Source: Bacteroidales bacterium (GTDB lineage: Bacteria > Bacteroidota > Bacteroidia > Bacteroidales > P3). From it: a DNA stretch of 39,925 nucleotides. Position numbers and translations under genes: made by a program. Below the pieces are notes generated by a model, which saw only the letters and a program-made list of their open reading frames with translations, searched no databases and had not been told where the DNA came from. The stretch spans positions 1-39,925 of the forward strand of contig JAFZPH010000028.1 of NCBI GenBank assembly GCA_017550405.1. Direction: 5' to 3'. Shown in pieces: positions 9,478-17,106 of this stretch (position 1 is its first letter; every line of letters starts with the position of its first letter).

Positions 9478-10472
9478 ACAACATCACCTTCGCCCATCCC
9501 TATCTGCTCCTGCTGCTGCTTGTCATCCCCCTGATGGTGGCGTGGTACATCTTGCGTTACCGAAAGCAGAAACCAGCCCTGCAATTCTCCAACATCAGCC
9601 TGTTCAAAGGGGTGCGCAAAACCTTCCGCCAGCGGGCTTACCCACTGCTCTTCATCCTCCGCATGGTCGCCGTGGCAGCCATCATTGTTGCTTTGGCCCG
9701 CCCCCAGCGCATGCTTAGCCGTCAAGAGATGAAAGTGGAAGGCATCGACATTGTCCTGGCCATGGATGTCAGCGGCAGCATGTTGGCCGAAGACTTCAAA
9801 CCCAACCGACTCGAAGCAGCCAAGAAAGTGGCAGCCGACTTCATCGACGGCCGCAAAAGCGACCGCATGGGTCTCGTCGTCTTTGCCGGCGAAGCCTTCA
9901 CGCAGGTCCCCCTCACCATCGACCACAACGTACTCCTCAAACAGCTCGCCGGACTCAAAGACGGAATGACCAAAGACGGCACCGCCCTCGGCGACGGACT
10001 GGCCACCGCCATCAACCGCATCAAAGACAGCGAAGCCAAGAGCAAGGTCATCATCCTCCTCACCGACGGTATCAACAACCAAGGCGCTGTCGACCCGCAG
10101 AGTGCCGCCGAGATTGCCGCCCTCTACAACATACGCCTGTATACCATCGGTGTCGGCACCAAAGGCCTTGCCCCCTACCCCTTCCGCGATGCCTTTGGTC
10201 GCAAACGCTACCAGAACGTCCCCGTCGAACTCGACGAAAACCTGCTCACCCAGATGGCACAATCCACCAACGACGGACAATACTTCCGTGCCACCAACAA
10301 GAAATCCCTCCAGCAAATCTTCGACCAGATTGACAAGATGGAAAAGAGCAAGATTGACGTCACACAATACTCCCAGACCAAAGACGAGTACCAAGGCTGG
10401 CTGATTCTCGCCGCCCTTGCCCTCTTGCTCGAAATCCTGCTAGGCCTGTTCTATTTCCGTAGCACTCCTTGA
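9474..10472 (+). CDS. batA: BatA, membrane-anchored VWA-domain protein
   Basis: BatA of the aerotolerance operon, 332 residues. Two membrane segments are near the N-terminus (residues about 10-27 and 57-75) and one at the C-terminus (about 309-328, LILAALALLLEILLGLFYF). The VWA domain lies between them and faces the periplasm; its metal site begins with DVSGS at 98-102 and continues with a TDGINNQG segment. The order hydrophobic pair, VWA, hydrophobic tail is typical of the family. It overlaps the upstream gene by ATGA and is followed 28 bases later by batB. Bat proteins were first linked to oxygen tolerance in Bacteroides fragilis; the molecular mechanism is still debated. Confidence 0.93.
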   Translation: MNNITFAHPYLLLLLLVIPLMVAWYILRYRKQKPALQFSNISLFKGVRKTFRQRAYPLLFILRMVAVAAIIVALARPQRMLSRQEMKVEGIDIVLAMDVSGSMLAEDFKPNRLEAAKKVAADFIDGRKSDRMGLVVFAGEAFTQVPLTIDHNVLLKQLAGLKDGMTKDGTALGDGLATAINRIKDSEAKSKVIILLTDGINNQGAVDPQSAAEIAALYNIRLYTIGVGTKGLAPYPFRDAFGRKRYQNVPVELDENLLTQMAQSTNDGQYFRATNKKSLQQIFDQIDKMEKSKIDVTQYSQTKDEYQGWLILAALALLLEILLGLFYFRSTP

Positions 10473-10500
10473 CACATCAACTAATAAACACAATAAACAC

Positions 10501-11565
10501 GTGATACATTTCGAACATCCACAGATACTTTGGGCACTGCTTCTCATCCCCCTGTTTGTAGGGCTCTGGATATGGCTCCTGCTGCGTGGCAAAGAGCGTC
10601 TTGCCCAGTTTGCCGACCGCAACATGTTCGGCCGCCTCATCCCCGATGCCTCCCGCTGGCGTCCCTCCCTCAAATTCGGACTCATCATGTTGGGAGCCGC
10701 CTTCCTCATCCTTGCCTTGGCCAACCCGCAAGAAGGCAGCAAAATGGTAAAAGGCGAACGCATCGGCAGCGACATCGCCATCTGTCTCGACGTCTCCAAC
10801 AGCATGATGGCCGAGGACATCCAGCCCAACCGCCTGGAGCGTAGCAAACGCACCATCAACAACCTGCTCTCCGCACTGGGCAGTGACCGCATCGCCCTCG
10901 TCGTATTTGCCGGCAGCAGCTATGTGCAGATGCCGCTCACCAACGACTACAGCGCCGTCAAGCTCTTCCTCGACCAAATCGACTGCAAGCTCATCAGCAC
11001 CCAAGGCACCGCCATCGGCGACGCCATCGAGAAGGCCATGGAGACCTTCGGCTACGGCGACCCCGACCGTGAATGGGTCAAGAACCAAGGCCGCGCCATC
11101 ATCGTCATCTCCGACGGCGAGAACTTCGAAGACGACGCCCAGGCCGCCGCACGCAAAGCCGCCTCCGAAGGCATCTTGGTTTGCACCATCGGCATGGGCC
11201 TTACCGAGGGAACCCCCATCCCCGAATACCGCGGCAACCAACGTGTAGGCTACAAACGCGACATCAACGGCAACACCGTCACCACCCACCTCGACGAAGC
11301 CACCCTCACCTCCATCGCCCATGCAGGCAAGGGCATCTACGTCCGTGCCACCAACATCAACTCTGGTGTGCAGGAAATCGTCCGCCTCATCGAAGGGCTG
11401 GAGAAAGACCACTACGGCGAGGCCATGTTCTCCGAATACGAAAGCCGCTACCAATACCCACTCGTTGCAGCCATTGTCTGCCTGCTTGCCGAACTGCTCA
11501 TCTTCGAACGCCGCAACAAGAAAATCAATCTCGACAAATTACTGCGTAACCGCAAATCCAATTAA
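10501..11565 (+). CDS. batB: BatB, membrane-anchored VWA-domain protein
   Basis: Paralogue of the preceding gene, 354 residues, with the same design: two N-terminal membrane segments (about 9-28 and 58-75), a VWA domain with DVSNS at 97-101 and ISDGENFED further on, and a C-terminal hydrophobic segment (PLVAAIVCLLAELLIF). The start is GTG at 10501; the next methionine (residue 42) would delete the first membrane segment. The DxSxS metal motif is intact with Asn in the variable position. BatA and BatB are expected to form a complex through their VWA domains. batC follows after 12 bases. Confidence 0.93.
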   Translation: MIHFEHPQILWALLLIPLFVGLWIWLLLRGKERLAQFADRNMFGRLIPDASRWRPSLKFGLIMLGAAFLILALANPQEGSKMVKGERIGSDIAICLDVSNSMMAEDIQPNRLERSKRTINNLLSALGSDRIALVVFAGSSYVQMPLTNDYSAVKLFLDQIDCKLISTQGTAIGDAIEKAMETFGYGDPDREWVKNQGRAIIVISDGENFEDDAQAAARKAASEGILVCTIGMGLTEGTPIPEYRGNQRVGYKRDINGNTVTTHLDEATLTSIAHAGKGIYVRATNINSGVQEIVRLIEGLEKDHYGEAMFSEYESRYQYPLVAAIVCLLAELLIFERRNKKINLDKLLRNRKSN

Positions 11566-11577
11566 TCCACTAGAGCA

Positions 11578-12381
11578 ATGAAACCCTTCAAACATATCAC
11601 ACTCCTCCTGCTGCTTGTCCTGCTGCCTGCATTGCTGTCGGCTCAGAACAGGACCGTCCGCAAAGAGACCCGCCAAGGCAACCGCGAATACAAGGCTCAG
11701 CACTACGACCGTGCCGAGGTCAACTACCGTCGCGCTCTCCACAGCGACAGCACCGCATACCGTGCCCAATACAATCTGGGCAACACACTGTACCGCCAGA
11801 AGAAATACGATGAGGCCGCGACCCACTACGGCTCCGCCCTCCAACAACCCGACCTCGACGCCAAGAAACGCAGCCAGATTCTTCACAATCGCGGCAACAG
11901 TTACCTTAAAGCCGGCCTGCAGAAAGAAAACCGCAGCGAAGGCATGCAGCAATTCCAGCAAGCCGTTAACGACTATCAAGAAGCCCTCAAGCTAAACCCC
12001 AAGAACGACGACACCCGCTACAATCTTTCCTATGCCAAGAAAATGCTGCAACAGGCCCAACAGCAACAGCAGCAGCAAGGCGGTGGACAAGACAAAAACA
12101 AAGACCAGAAAGACAAAGACAAAAACAAAGACAAGGGCAACAACGGCCAGGACAAACAGCAAGACCAGCAGCAACAAAATCAGCAGCAAAACCCGCAACA
12201 ACAGCAAAACCAGCAGCAACAGAATAAACAACAGAAACAACAGCAAAAGCAGCAACAACAGAAAAAGCAAGATGCCGAGCGTCTGCTGGAAGCCGTCAAA
12301 AACAACGAGAAAAACACCATGAAGGAGAACGCCAAGAAAGTGGAAGCCGGCGTACCTCGCAACATCGAAAAAGACTGGTAA
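11578..12381 (+). CDS. batC: BatC, TPR protein with Gln-rich tail
   Basis: A secreted or membrane-tethered TPR protein of 267 residues. A signal peptide (LLLLVLLPALLSAQ) is followed by TPR helices from about residue 25 to 155 (for example YDRAEVNYRRALHSDSTAY and YNLGNTLYRQKKYDEAATHY). Residues about 157-235 are an extreme low-complexity region of Gln, Lys, Asn and Asp with no hydrophobic residues, encoded by CAG/CAA-rich DNA at about 12050-12270. The last 30 residues return to a charged helical segment (AERLLEAVKNNEKNTMKENA), which is conserved in BatC proteins. TPRs suggest a scaffold role for the BatA/BatB complex. The repeat tract is an obvious place for length variation between strains. 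Confidence 0.9.
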   Translation: MKPFKHITLLLLLVLLPALLSAQNRTVRKETRQGNREYKAQHYDRAEVNYRRALHSDSTAYRAQYNLGNTLYRQKKYDEAATHYGSALQQPDLDAKKRSQILHNRGNSYLKAGLQKENRSEGMQQFQQAVNDYQEALKLNPKNDDTRYNLSYAKKMLQQAQQQQQQQGGGQDKNKDQKDKDKNKDKGNNGQDKQQDQQQQNQQQNPQQQQNQQQQNKQQKQQQKQQQQKKQDAERLLEAVKNNEKNTMKENAKKVEAGVPRNIEKDW

Positions 12382-12445
12382 CAACAAACTCCCCACACCT
12401 AACGCGAAACAGTGAATCGACAATACATTAAGTTAATACTTTAAT

Positions 12446-14263
12446 ATGAGACACATATTAGCATTTAGCATCTATCTTTTAGCATTACTCACCCTATCGG
12501 CGCAGGAACTAACCGTACGTGCCCCCGGCCGGGTGGATGTAGGAAGCCGTTTCGAGGTCCGTTACGAAGTCAACGACCGCGCCAGCGACTTCCGAGGCCC
12601 CTCCTTCAAGGGGCTTTCCGTCCTCTCAGGCCCCATGGTCTCACACCAGCAAGGGATGTCCATCATCAACGGACAAATGTCGCGCAATGTCTCAACAGGC
12701 TTCACCTATATTATTCTCGCCGACGCCGAAGGTACCTTCAACATCGGCAGCGCCTCCTGCAATGTCGACGGCAAACGCGTCACCTGCCAAGGTTTCTCCA
12801 TCCGTGTAGAAAAAGGCTCCACCCAAGCCCCGCAACAGAACGCCTATGGCGGTGGACAACAGCGCCGGCAATCCGCCACACAGCCCGCACAGTCGGGCAG
12901 CATCGACAGCAAATCGCTCTTTGCACGTGCCAGCATCAGCAAGAACAACCCCTACCAAGGCGAGCAAGTCATCCTCACCTATAAAATCTACACCCAAGTG
13001 TCGCTCAGCCAATATCAGATCGACAAACTGCCTGGCAACAAAGGCTTCTGGAGCGAAGACATCACCCGCGACGGTGCCGTCCGCCAATACGAAGAGACCG
13101 TCGACGGCCGCCGCTACATGGTGGCCGAAATACGGCGCGGAGCACTCTTTGCGCAGGAAAGCGGCAAACTGACCATCGAGCCCCTCGACCTCGACGTCCT
13201 TGCCCTCGTGCAACGCCAGCGCCAACGCACCGGCTCCATCTGGGACCTCTTCGACGACCCCTTCTTCAATCCCACACAAGCCGTTGAAAAGCACTTGCGC
13301 ACCAACAACATCAACGTCCATGTCAAACCCCTCCCCGAAGCCCCCAACGGATTCAACGGGGCCGTGGGTAGCTTCACCGTCAAAGCCGAGACCGACACCC
13401 GCGAAGTCCGCGCCAACGAAGCCATCACCTACCGCCTCACCGTCAGCGGCGCCGGCAATCTCATGCTCATCGACGCCCCCGCCATCGAATTCCCCAAGGT
13501 TTTCGAAGTATACGACCCGCAAATCAACGACCACATCAACCGCAACAGCAACGGTATCAGTGGCAGCCGTACCTTCGAATGGGTACTCATCCCGCGCAGC
13601 CAGGGCGACTACACCCTGCCGGCCTTCTCCTTTGTCTTCTTCGACCCGAACACAGGCCGCTACGTCACAAAGAAAGTCGAGGCCATCCCCGTCCACATCA
13701 ACAAAGGCGACCCCAAATCCATGAAAAACGTCACCAGCAACAAGAGTGACGTCAAACTGCTCAACAGCGACATCAACTATATCCACACCCAAAACACCCG
13801 TCTCACCCCCCTGCTCAGCCGCGACAGCACCCCCTGGTGGTTCTGGACACTGCTCCTGCTCATCCTTGCCGCCACCGCCGCCGCCATCATCGTAGGCCGC
13901 CGCAACCAGGCTCGCCAGCAGGACATCGCCGGTGTACGCCTGCGCCGTGCCACCAAGATGGCCCGCCGCAGACTAAAAGCTGCCGCCGCGCTCCTCCACA
14001 CCGACAACGACAACCGTTTCTACGAAGAAATCTACAAGGCCATCTGGGGATGCCTTGCCGACAAATACAATATCGAACTCTCACGCCTCAGCAGCGACTC
14101 CGTCCGCCAATGCCTTGCCGAGAAGCAAGTGCCCGAAGAGCAACAGACACGCATCCTGCACACCCTCCAGCAGGTCGACATGGCACGCTTTGCACCGGGC
14201 GACGCCTCCACACGCAAACAGGAAATCTACGACGAAGCCCTGCAAATGATAGTGATGATTTAA
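12446..14263 (+). CDS. batD: BatD, oxygen-tolerance membrane protein
   Basis: BatD, 605 residues, a long periplasmic protein with a signal peptide (LAFSIYLLALLTLSAQ) and beta-sandwich-like repeats. The family features are visible: ELTVRAPGRVDVGSRFEVRY at the start, YQGEQVILTYKIYTQVS near residue 170, and QSGKL-type segments before SYRLTVSG-like strands (here ITYRLTVSGAGNLMLIDAP). A single membrane span lies near residues 465-487 (WWFWTLLLLILAATAAAIIV), followed by a cytosolic tail of about 115 residues. A repeated dyad of Gln/Gly-rich linker is present near residues 130-150. It starts 64 bases after batC and ends 20 bases before batE. Likely a partner of BatA/BatB on the periplasmic face. Confidence 0.92.
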   Translation: MRHILAFSIYLLALLTLSAQELTVRAPGRVDVGSRFEVRYEVNDRASDFRGPSFKGLSVLSGPMVSHQQGMSIINGQMSRNVSTGFTYIILADAEGTFNIGSASCNVDGKRVTCQGFSIRVEKGSTQAPQQNAYGGGQQRRQSATQPAQSGSIDSKSLFARASISKNNPYQGEQVILTYKIYTQVSLSQYQIDKLPGNKGFWSEDITRDGAVRQYEETVDGRRYMVAEIRRGALFAQESGKLTIEPLDLDVLALVQRQRQRTGSIWDLFDDPFFNPTQAVEKHLRTNNINVHVKPLPEAPNGFNGAVGSFTVKAETDTREVRANEAITYRLTVSGAGNLMLIDAPAIEFPKVFEVYDPQINDHINRNSNGISGSRTFEWVLIPRSQGDYTLPAFSFVFFDPNTGRYVTKKVEAIPVHINKGDPKSMKNVTSNKSDVKLLNSDINYIHTQNTRLTPLLSRDSTPWWFWTLLLLILAATAAAIIVGRRNQARQQDIAGVRLRRATKMARRRLKAAAALLHTDNDNRFYEEIYKAIWGCLADKYNIELSRLSSDSVRQCLAEKQVPEEQQTRILHTLQQVDMARFAPGDASTRKQEIYDEALQMIVMI

Positions 14264-14283
14264 CAACCCTCAAGACCACCGAC

Positions 14284-15036
14284 ATGAAAAAGATACTCAC
14301 CCTCATCCTTCTCGCCATGGCCGTGTCGGCCACGGCCCAAACCCCTGCGCAACTCATGCAACAGGGCAACGACGCCTACGCCAAAGCCGACTACCCCGCC
14401 GCCATCCAGCACTACAACGCCGTGCTGCAAGCCGGCCAGCAGTCCGCCGACCTCTACTACAACCTCGGCAACGCCCACTACCGCCAAGAGGAATACGGCC
14501 TTGCCATCCTCAACTACGAACGCGCCCTGCGCCTCAACCCCCGCTTCACCGAAGCCCGCGAAAACCTCGACCTCGCCAACACCAAAACCGAGGACGAGAT
14601 AGCCCCCCTGCCCGAGATATTCCTCCTGCAGTGGGCTCACAACGTCGTGGCATGGTTCAGCCCCACCGGTTGGAGAATCCTCTTCCTCTGCCTTCTGGCT
14701 CTCCTTGGCACACTCACCGCCCTCTTCGTCCTCCGCGACGACTACCTCTGGCGCAAATGGACCCTTATCGGCGGCATCGTCACCGCCGTGCTGCTCATCC
14801 TCAGCCTTGCCTGCACCATCTCGTCCAGCGTCAGGTATAACCGCCACGACGGTGCCATCGTCACCGTCCCCATGGCCGTTGTCAAAAGCTCGCCCGAAAA
14901 CGAAAGCGTCGACAAGCTCATCCTCCACGAAGGCACCAAGGTGAAAATCGATGAGACCGTGGGCGACTGGCACAAAGTGCGTATTGCCGACGGCAACACC
15001 GGTTGGCTGCCCCAATCCGAGATTACCATAATCTAA
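14284..15036 (+). CDS. batE: BatE, TPR and SH3-like domain membrane protein
   Basis: BatE, 250 residues. The start ATG at 14284 opens a signal peptide (MKKILTLILLAMAVSATAQ); the reading frame is open far upstream, but that part overlaps the end of batD and is not real coding. Residues 22-100 form TPR helices (LYYNLGNAHYRQEEYGLAIL). Two membrane segments follow at about 130-150 and 159-180. Residues 190-250 form a bacterial SH3-like domain (VDKLILHEGTKVKIDETVGD, GNTGWLPQSEITII). This TPR, two-span, SH3b order is the standard BatE architecture. It follows batD by 20 bases, completing the batABCDE set. Confidence 0.93.
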   Translation: MKKILTLILLAMAVSATAQTPAQLMQQGNDAYAKADYPAAIQHYNAVLQAGQQSADLYYNLGNAHYRQEEYGLAILNYERALRLNPRFTEARENLDLANTKTEDEIAPLPEIFLLQWAHNVVAWFSPTGWRILFLCLLALLGTLTALFVLRDDYLWRKWTLIGGIVTAVLLILSLACTISSSVRYNRHDGAIVTVPMAVVKSSPENESVDKLILHEGTKVKIDETVGDWHKVRIADGNTGWLPQSEITII

Positions 15037-15058
15037 CAATCCCATAAAACACCCAACC

Positions 15059-16327
15059 ATGAAAAAGACACTGTTACTCATCGCCACCCTCCTCCTCGCC
15101 CATGCAGCATGGTCGCAAGAGGATGTGAAATATGTCGACGACGAAGAATGCGGCTGCGAACTCGTATTCATCGACGGCATCCAAACCACACAAAGCGGCG
15201 ACCGCTTCGGCTTCAAGCGCGAAGACGGCACCGTCATCGTGCCCAACAAATACCTCTTCGTCGACAAATTCCATGGCGACTACTGCAAGGTGTACATGAA
15301 TTACGACAGCTGCGGCCTCATCAACCGTCAAGGCGTGGAAATTATCCCCTGCATCTACAAAGATGTATTCTATCCCACCGACAGTCTCATCATGGTGCTG
15401 CGCGACACCCTCTATGGCTATTTCGACACCCTCGGCCGCCAGCGCATCCCCTTCCGCTACCCTGCCGCCTCGTCCTTCACCGAAGGCATGGCCGTCGTAG
15501 CCGAGTACATCGACAGCGATTTAGTCGCCTACGGCTTTATCGACCATTTTGGCAACACTGTCATCAAGCCCTCGTTCCAATACGCTTTCCCCTTCTCCGA
15601 AGGCTACGCAGTGGTGAAAGACTACGACCGCTACGGCATGATCGACCGCCAAGGCCGCGAAGTCTTCCCCATCAAATTTGAGATTCTCACCTCCATGTTC
15701 GAGGGACACCTCTTTGCCGGCGACGACGAAGGCCTGGCCCTGTACAACAACCGCTTCCAGCCCCTCACCAAACCCATCTACACCGAACTCGTAGGCAAAA
15801 CCGAAGACCGTATCCTCGTGAAGCGCGACGGCAAATACGGCTACCTCGACAACAACGGCAAAGAAATCATCCCCTGCCAATACGACAACGCAGGCTTGTT
15901 CAAGGAGAGCCGCACCTACGTCTCCCGCAACGGCAAATGGGGCATTATCGACCGCATGGGCAACAGCATCCTCCCCATTGAATATGACAACAGCGGCTAT
16001 CGCGGCGAAGCCTACATCTACCACGACGGACTGGCACTGGTGGAGAAAGACCACCTCTACGGCTATGCCGACATCAACGGCAACCTGGTCATCTACCCCT
16101 GCTTCCAAAACGCCTACCAGTTCTCCGACGGGCTTGCACCGGTATTCATCGGGTCATGGGGCTACATCGACACCAAAGGCGACTTCTTCATCCCGCCCGT
16201 CTTCGACATCGCCGGACCCTTCACCTGGGGCCGTGCCGAAGTAATATACCACGGCGAAATACATAAAATGAACACCGAAGGCCAGTGCGTCAAAAACTGC
16301 AAGAACGCACCCAAATCCTGGCGATAA
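15059..16327 (+). CDS. WG-repeat secreted protein at the end of the bat operon
   Basis: A secreted protein of 422 residues with a signal peptide (LLLIATLLLAHAAWSQ) and about eight WG (KWG leptin-like) beta repeats of roughly 40-50 residues: for example YGYFDTLGRQRIPFRYPAAS, YGMIDRQGREVFPIKFE, YGYLDNNGKEIIPCQYDNA, WGIIDRMGNSILPIEYDN, YGYADINGNLVIYPCFQN and WGYIDTKGDFFIPPVFD. WG repeats form propeller- or barrel-like folds used for binding in the periplasm or at the surface; no enzyme motif is visible. It starts 22 bases after batE and is followed 36 bases later by the RseC-like gene, so it is probably co-transcribed with the bat genes. It is not a standard bat gene as far as I know. Confidence 0.88.
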   Translation: MKKTLLLIATLLLAHAAWSQEDVKYVDDEECGCELVFIDGIQTTQSGDRFGFKREDGTVIVPNKYLFVDKFHGDYCKVYMNYDSCGLINRQGVEIIPCIYKDVFYPTDSLIMVLRDTLYGYFDTLGRQRIPFRYPAASSFTEGMAVVAEYIDSDLVAYGFIDHFGNTVIKPSFQYAFPFSEGYAVVKDYDRYGMIDRQGREVFPIKFEILTSMFEGHLFAGDDEGLALYNNRFQPLTKPIYTELVGKTEDRILVKRDGKYGYLDNNGKEIIPCQYDNAGLFKESRTYVSRNGKWGIIDRMGNSILPIEYDNSGYRGEAYIYHDGLALVEKDHLYGYADINGNLVIYPCFQNAYQFSDGLAPVFIGSWGYIDTKGDFFIPPVFDIAGPFTWGRAEVIYHGEIHKMNTEGQCVKNCKNAPKSWR

Positions 16328-16363
16328 ACCCTCATACCAACCCCAATCAACACCACCTCGACC

Positions 16364-16780
16364 ATGGAACAGACAACCCACGACGGCACCGTGCTGAACG
16401 TACAACCCGGCTTGGTGAAAGTACAGATGCAGGTACTTAGCGCCTGCGCCTCGTGCGAAGCCCACGCCCGCTGCACTTTCTCCGAAAAGAAAGACAAGAT
16501 TGTCGACATCGAGACCCCGCAATGGCAGCAATATCGCGAAGGCGACCCCGTCACCGTCATCATCAACACCGGCCACGGGCTCCTCGCCGTCCTTCTTGCC
16601 TACATCCTTCCCGCCATTGTCATCCTCGCCACCTTTGCCCTGCTCTTCTCCCTCCACCTGTCCGAGCTGTGGGTAGCCCTCATCACCCTTGTCGCCGTGG
16701 CCCTATACGGCGGCATCCTTTACCTCTGCCGCAACCGCCTGCAACAGAAATTCACCTTCCGCCTCGCCAAAAGGGGCTGA
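16364..16780 (+). CDS. rseC: SoxR-reducing system RseC/MucC-family protein
   Basis: A small inner-membrane protein of 138 residues. The soluble N-terminal part has the family's cysteine cluster, CASCEAHARC (Cys 28, 31 and 37), and two membrane segments follow (about 66-90 and 93-115). RseC-family proteins are associated with Rnf electron-transport complexes and with reduction of the SoxR iron-sulfur cluster; in Bacteroidota the gene commonly precedes rnfB. Here it closes the ten-gene bat run, and no rnf gene follows before the next transcription unit. The position links the bat operon with redox chemistry of the envelope, but this is inference. The symbol is given by family, not by proven function. 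Confidence 0.85.
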   Translation: MEQTTHDGTVLNVQPGLVKVQMQVLSACASCEAHARCTFSEKKDKIVDIETPQWQQYREGDPVTVIINTGHGLLAVLLAYILPAIVILATFALLFSLHLSELWVALITLVAVALYGGILYLCRNRLQQKFTFRLAKRG

Positions 16781-16824
16781 CACCGCCACCCGCCACCTTC
16801 TGCTTCAACACTGCACTAAGTTCG

Positions 16825-16922
16825 TTCAATCCAGCATCGTTACAGCATCGTTATCCCATCGTTACCCGAATATGATATAGGATAACAATCCCGAAACGAC
16901 GCTGTAAGGATAGGCGATTGAA
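16825..16922. repeat. nested imperfect inverted repeat of about 98 bp
   Basis: The outer arms are 16825-16846 and 16901-16922: TTCAATC pairs with GATTGAA and TTACAGC with GCTGTAA, with a partly mismatched middle. Inside, GTTATCC (16850-16856) pairs with GGATAAC (16880-16886). The arrangement could fold into a two-step hairpin. It resembles a small dispersed repeat element more than a simple terminator, but one copy in this window cannot decide this. Confidence 0.6.
16835..16867 (+). repeat. three tandem 11-bp units within the inverted repeat
   Basis: CATCGTTACAG, CATCGTTATCC and CATCGTTACCC follow one another without spacers. The first eight bases (CATCGTTA) are identical in all three. They sit on the left arm and loop side of the inverted repeat at 16825-16922. 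Confidence 0.75.
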
Positions 16923-17070
16923 GGGAGTCACTGCAAACGCGCCACTGACTGGCTCCTGGTCGCCACACCGCGCAGCGCACTCCTGCTCCCATCCTGTCGT
17001 GGGAAAAATATTCACATTTGCCCGTTGATTAATTTTCAGAGAGACACCCTGCTAATTGAATAAAAAGCCA

Positions 17071-17078
17071 TAATTTTG
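17071..17078 (+). promoter_or_regulatory. -7 promoter element for the caspase-like gene
   Basis: TAATTTTG is an exact TAnnTTTG match. Transcription starting near 17085 leaves about 22 bases of leader before the ATG at 17107 and makes the upstream in-frame TTG at 17083 an unlikely start. No well-spaced TTTG was found upstream. Confidence 0.5.
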
Positions 17079-17106
17079 CATTTTGAAAAATAATATCCAC
17101 AGCGCA

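Larger units (their letters stand above)
16781..17106. other. intergenic region after the bat operon
   Basis: About 326 bases with no credible gene. It contains a nested inverted repeat (16825-16922) with three 11-bp tandem units, a GC-rich middle, and near its right end the -7 element of the caspase-like gene (17071-17078). The inverted repeat may end transcription of the bat run, though no U-tract follows it. Confidence 0.7.

Noticed and set aside
11992..12423. Minus-strand Leu/Val-rich open frame opposite BatC
   Set aside because: It is the complement of the Gln-rich codon tract; the apparent hydrophobic protein is an artefact of CAG/CAA repeats.
13837..14283. Extension of the BatE frame upstream of 14284
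   Set aside because: This part overlaps the end of batD in another frame, is rich in Pro, Arg and His, and the real signal peptide begins at 14284.
16835..16867. Possible CRISPR-like array
   Set aside because: Three 11-bp units without spacers, inside an inverted repeat; repeats are too short and no cas gene is nearby.
17083..17106. TTG start for the caspase-like gene
   Set aside because: It lies at or before the transcription start expected from the TAATTTTG element; the ATG at 17107 keeps the signal peptide intact.
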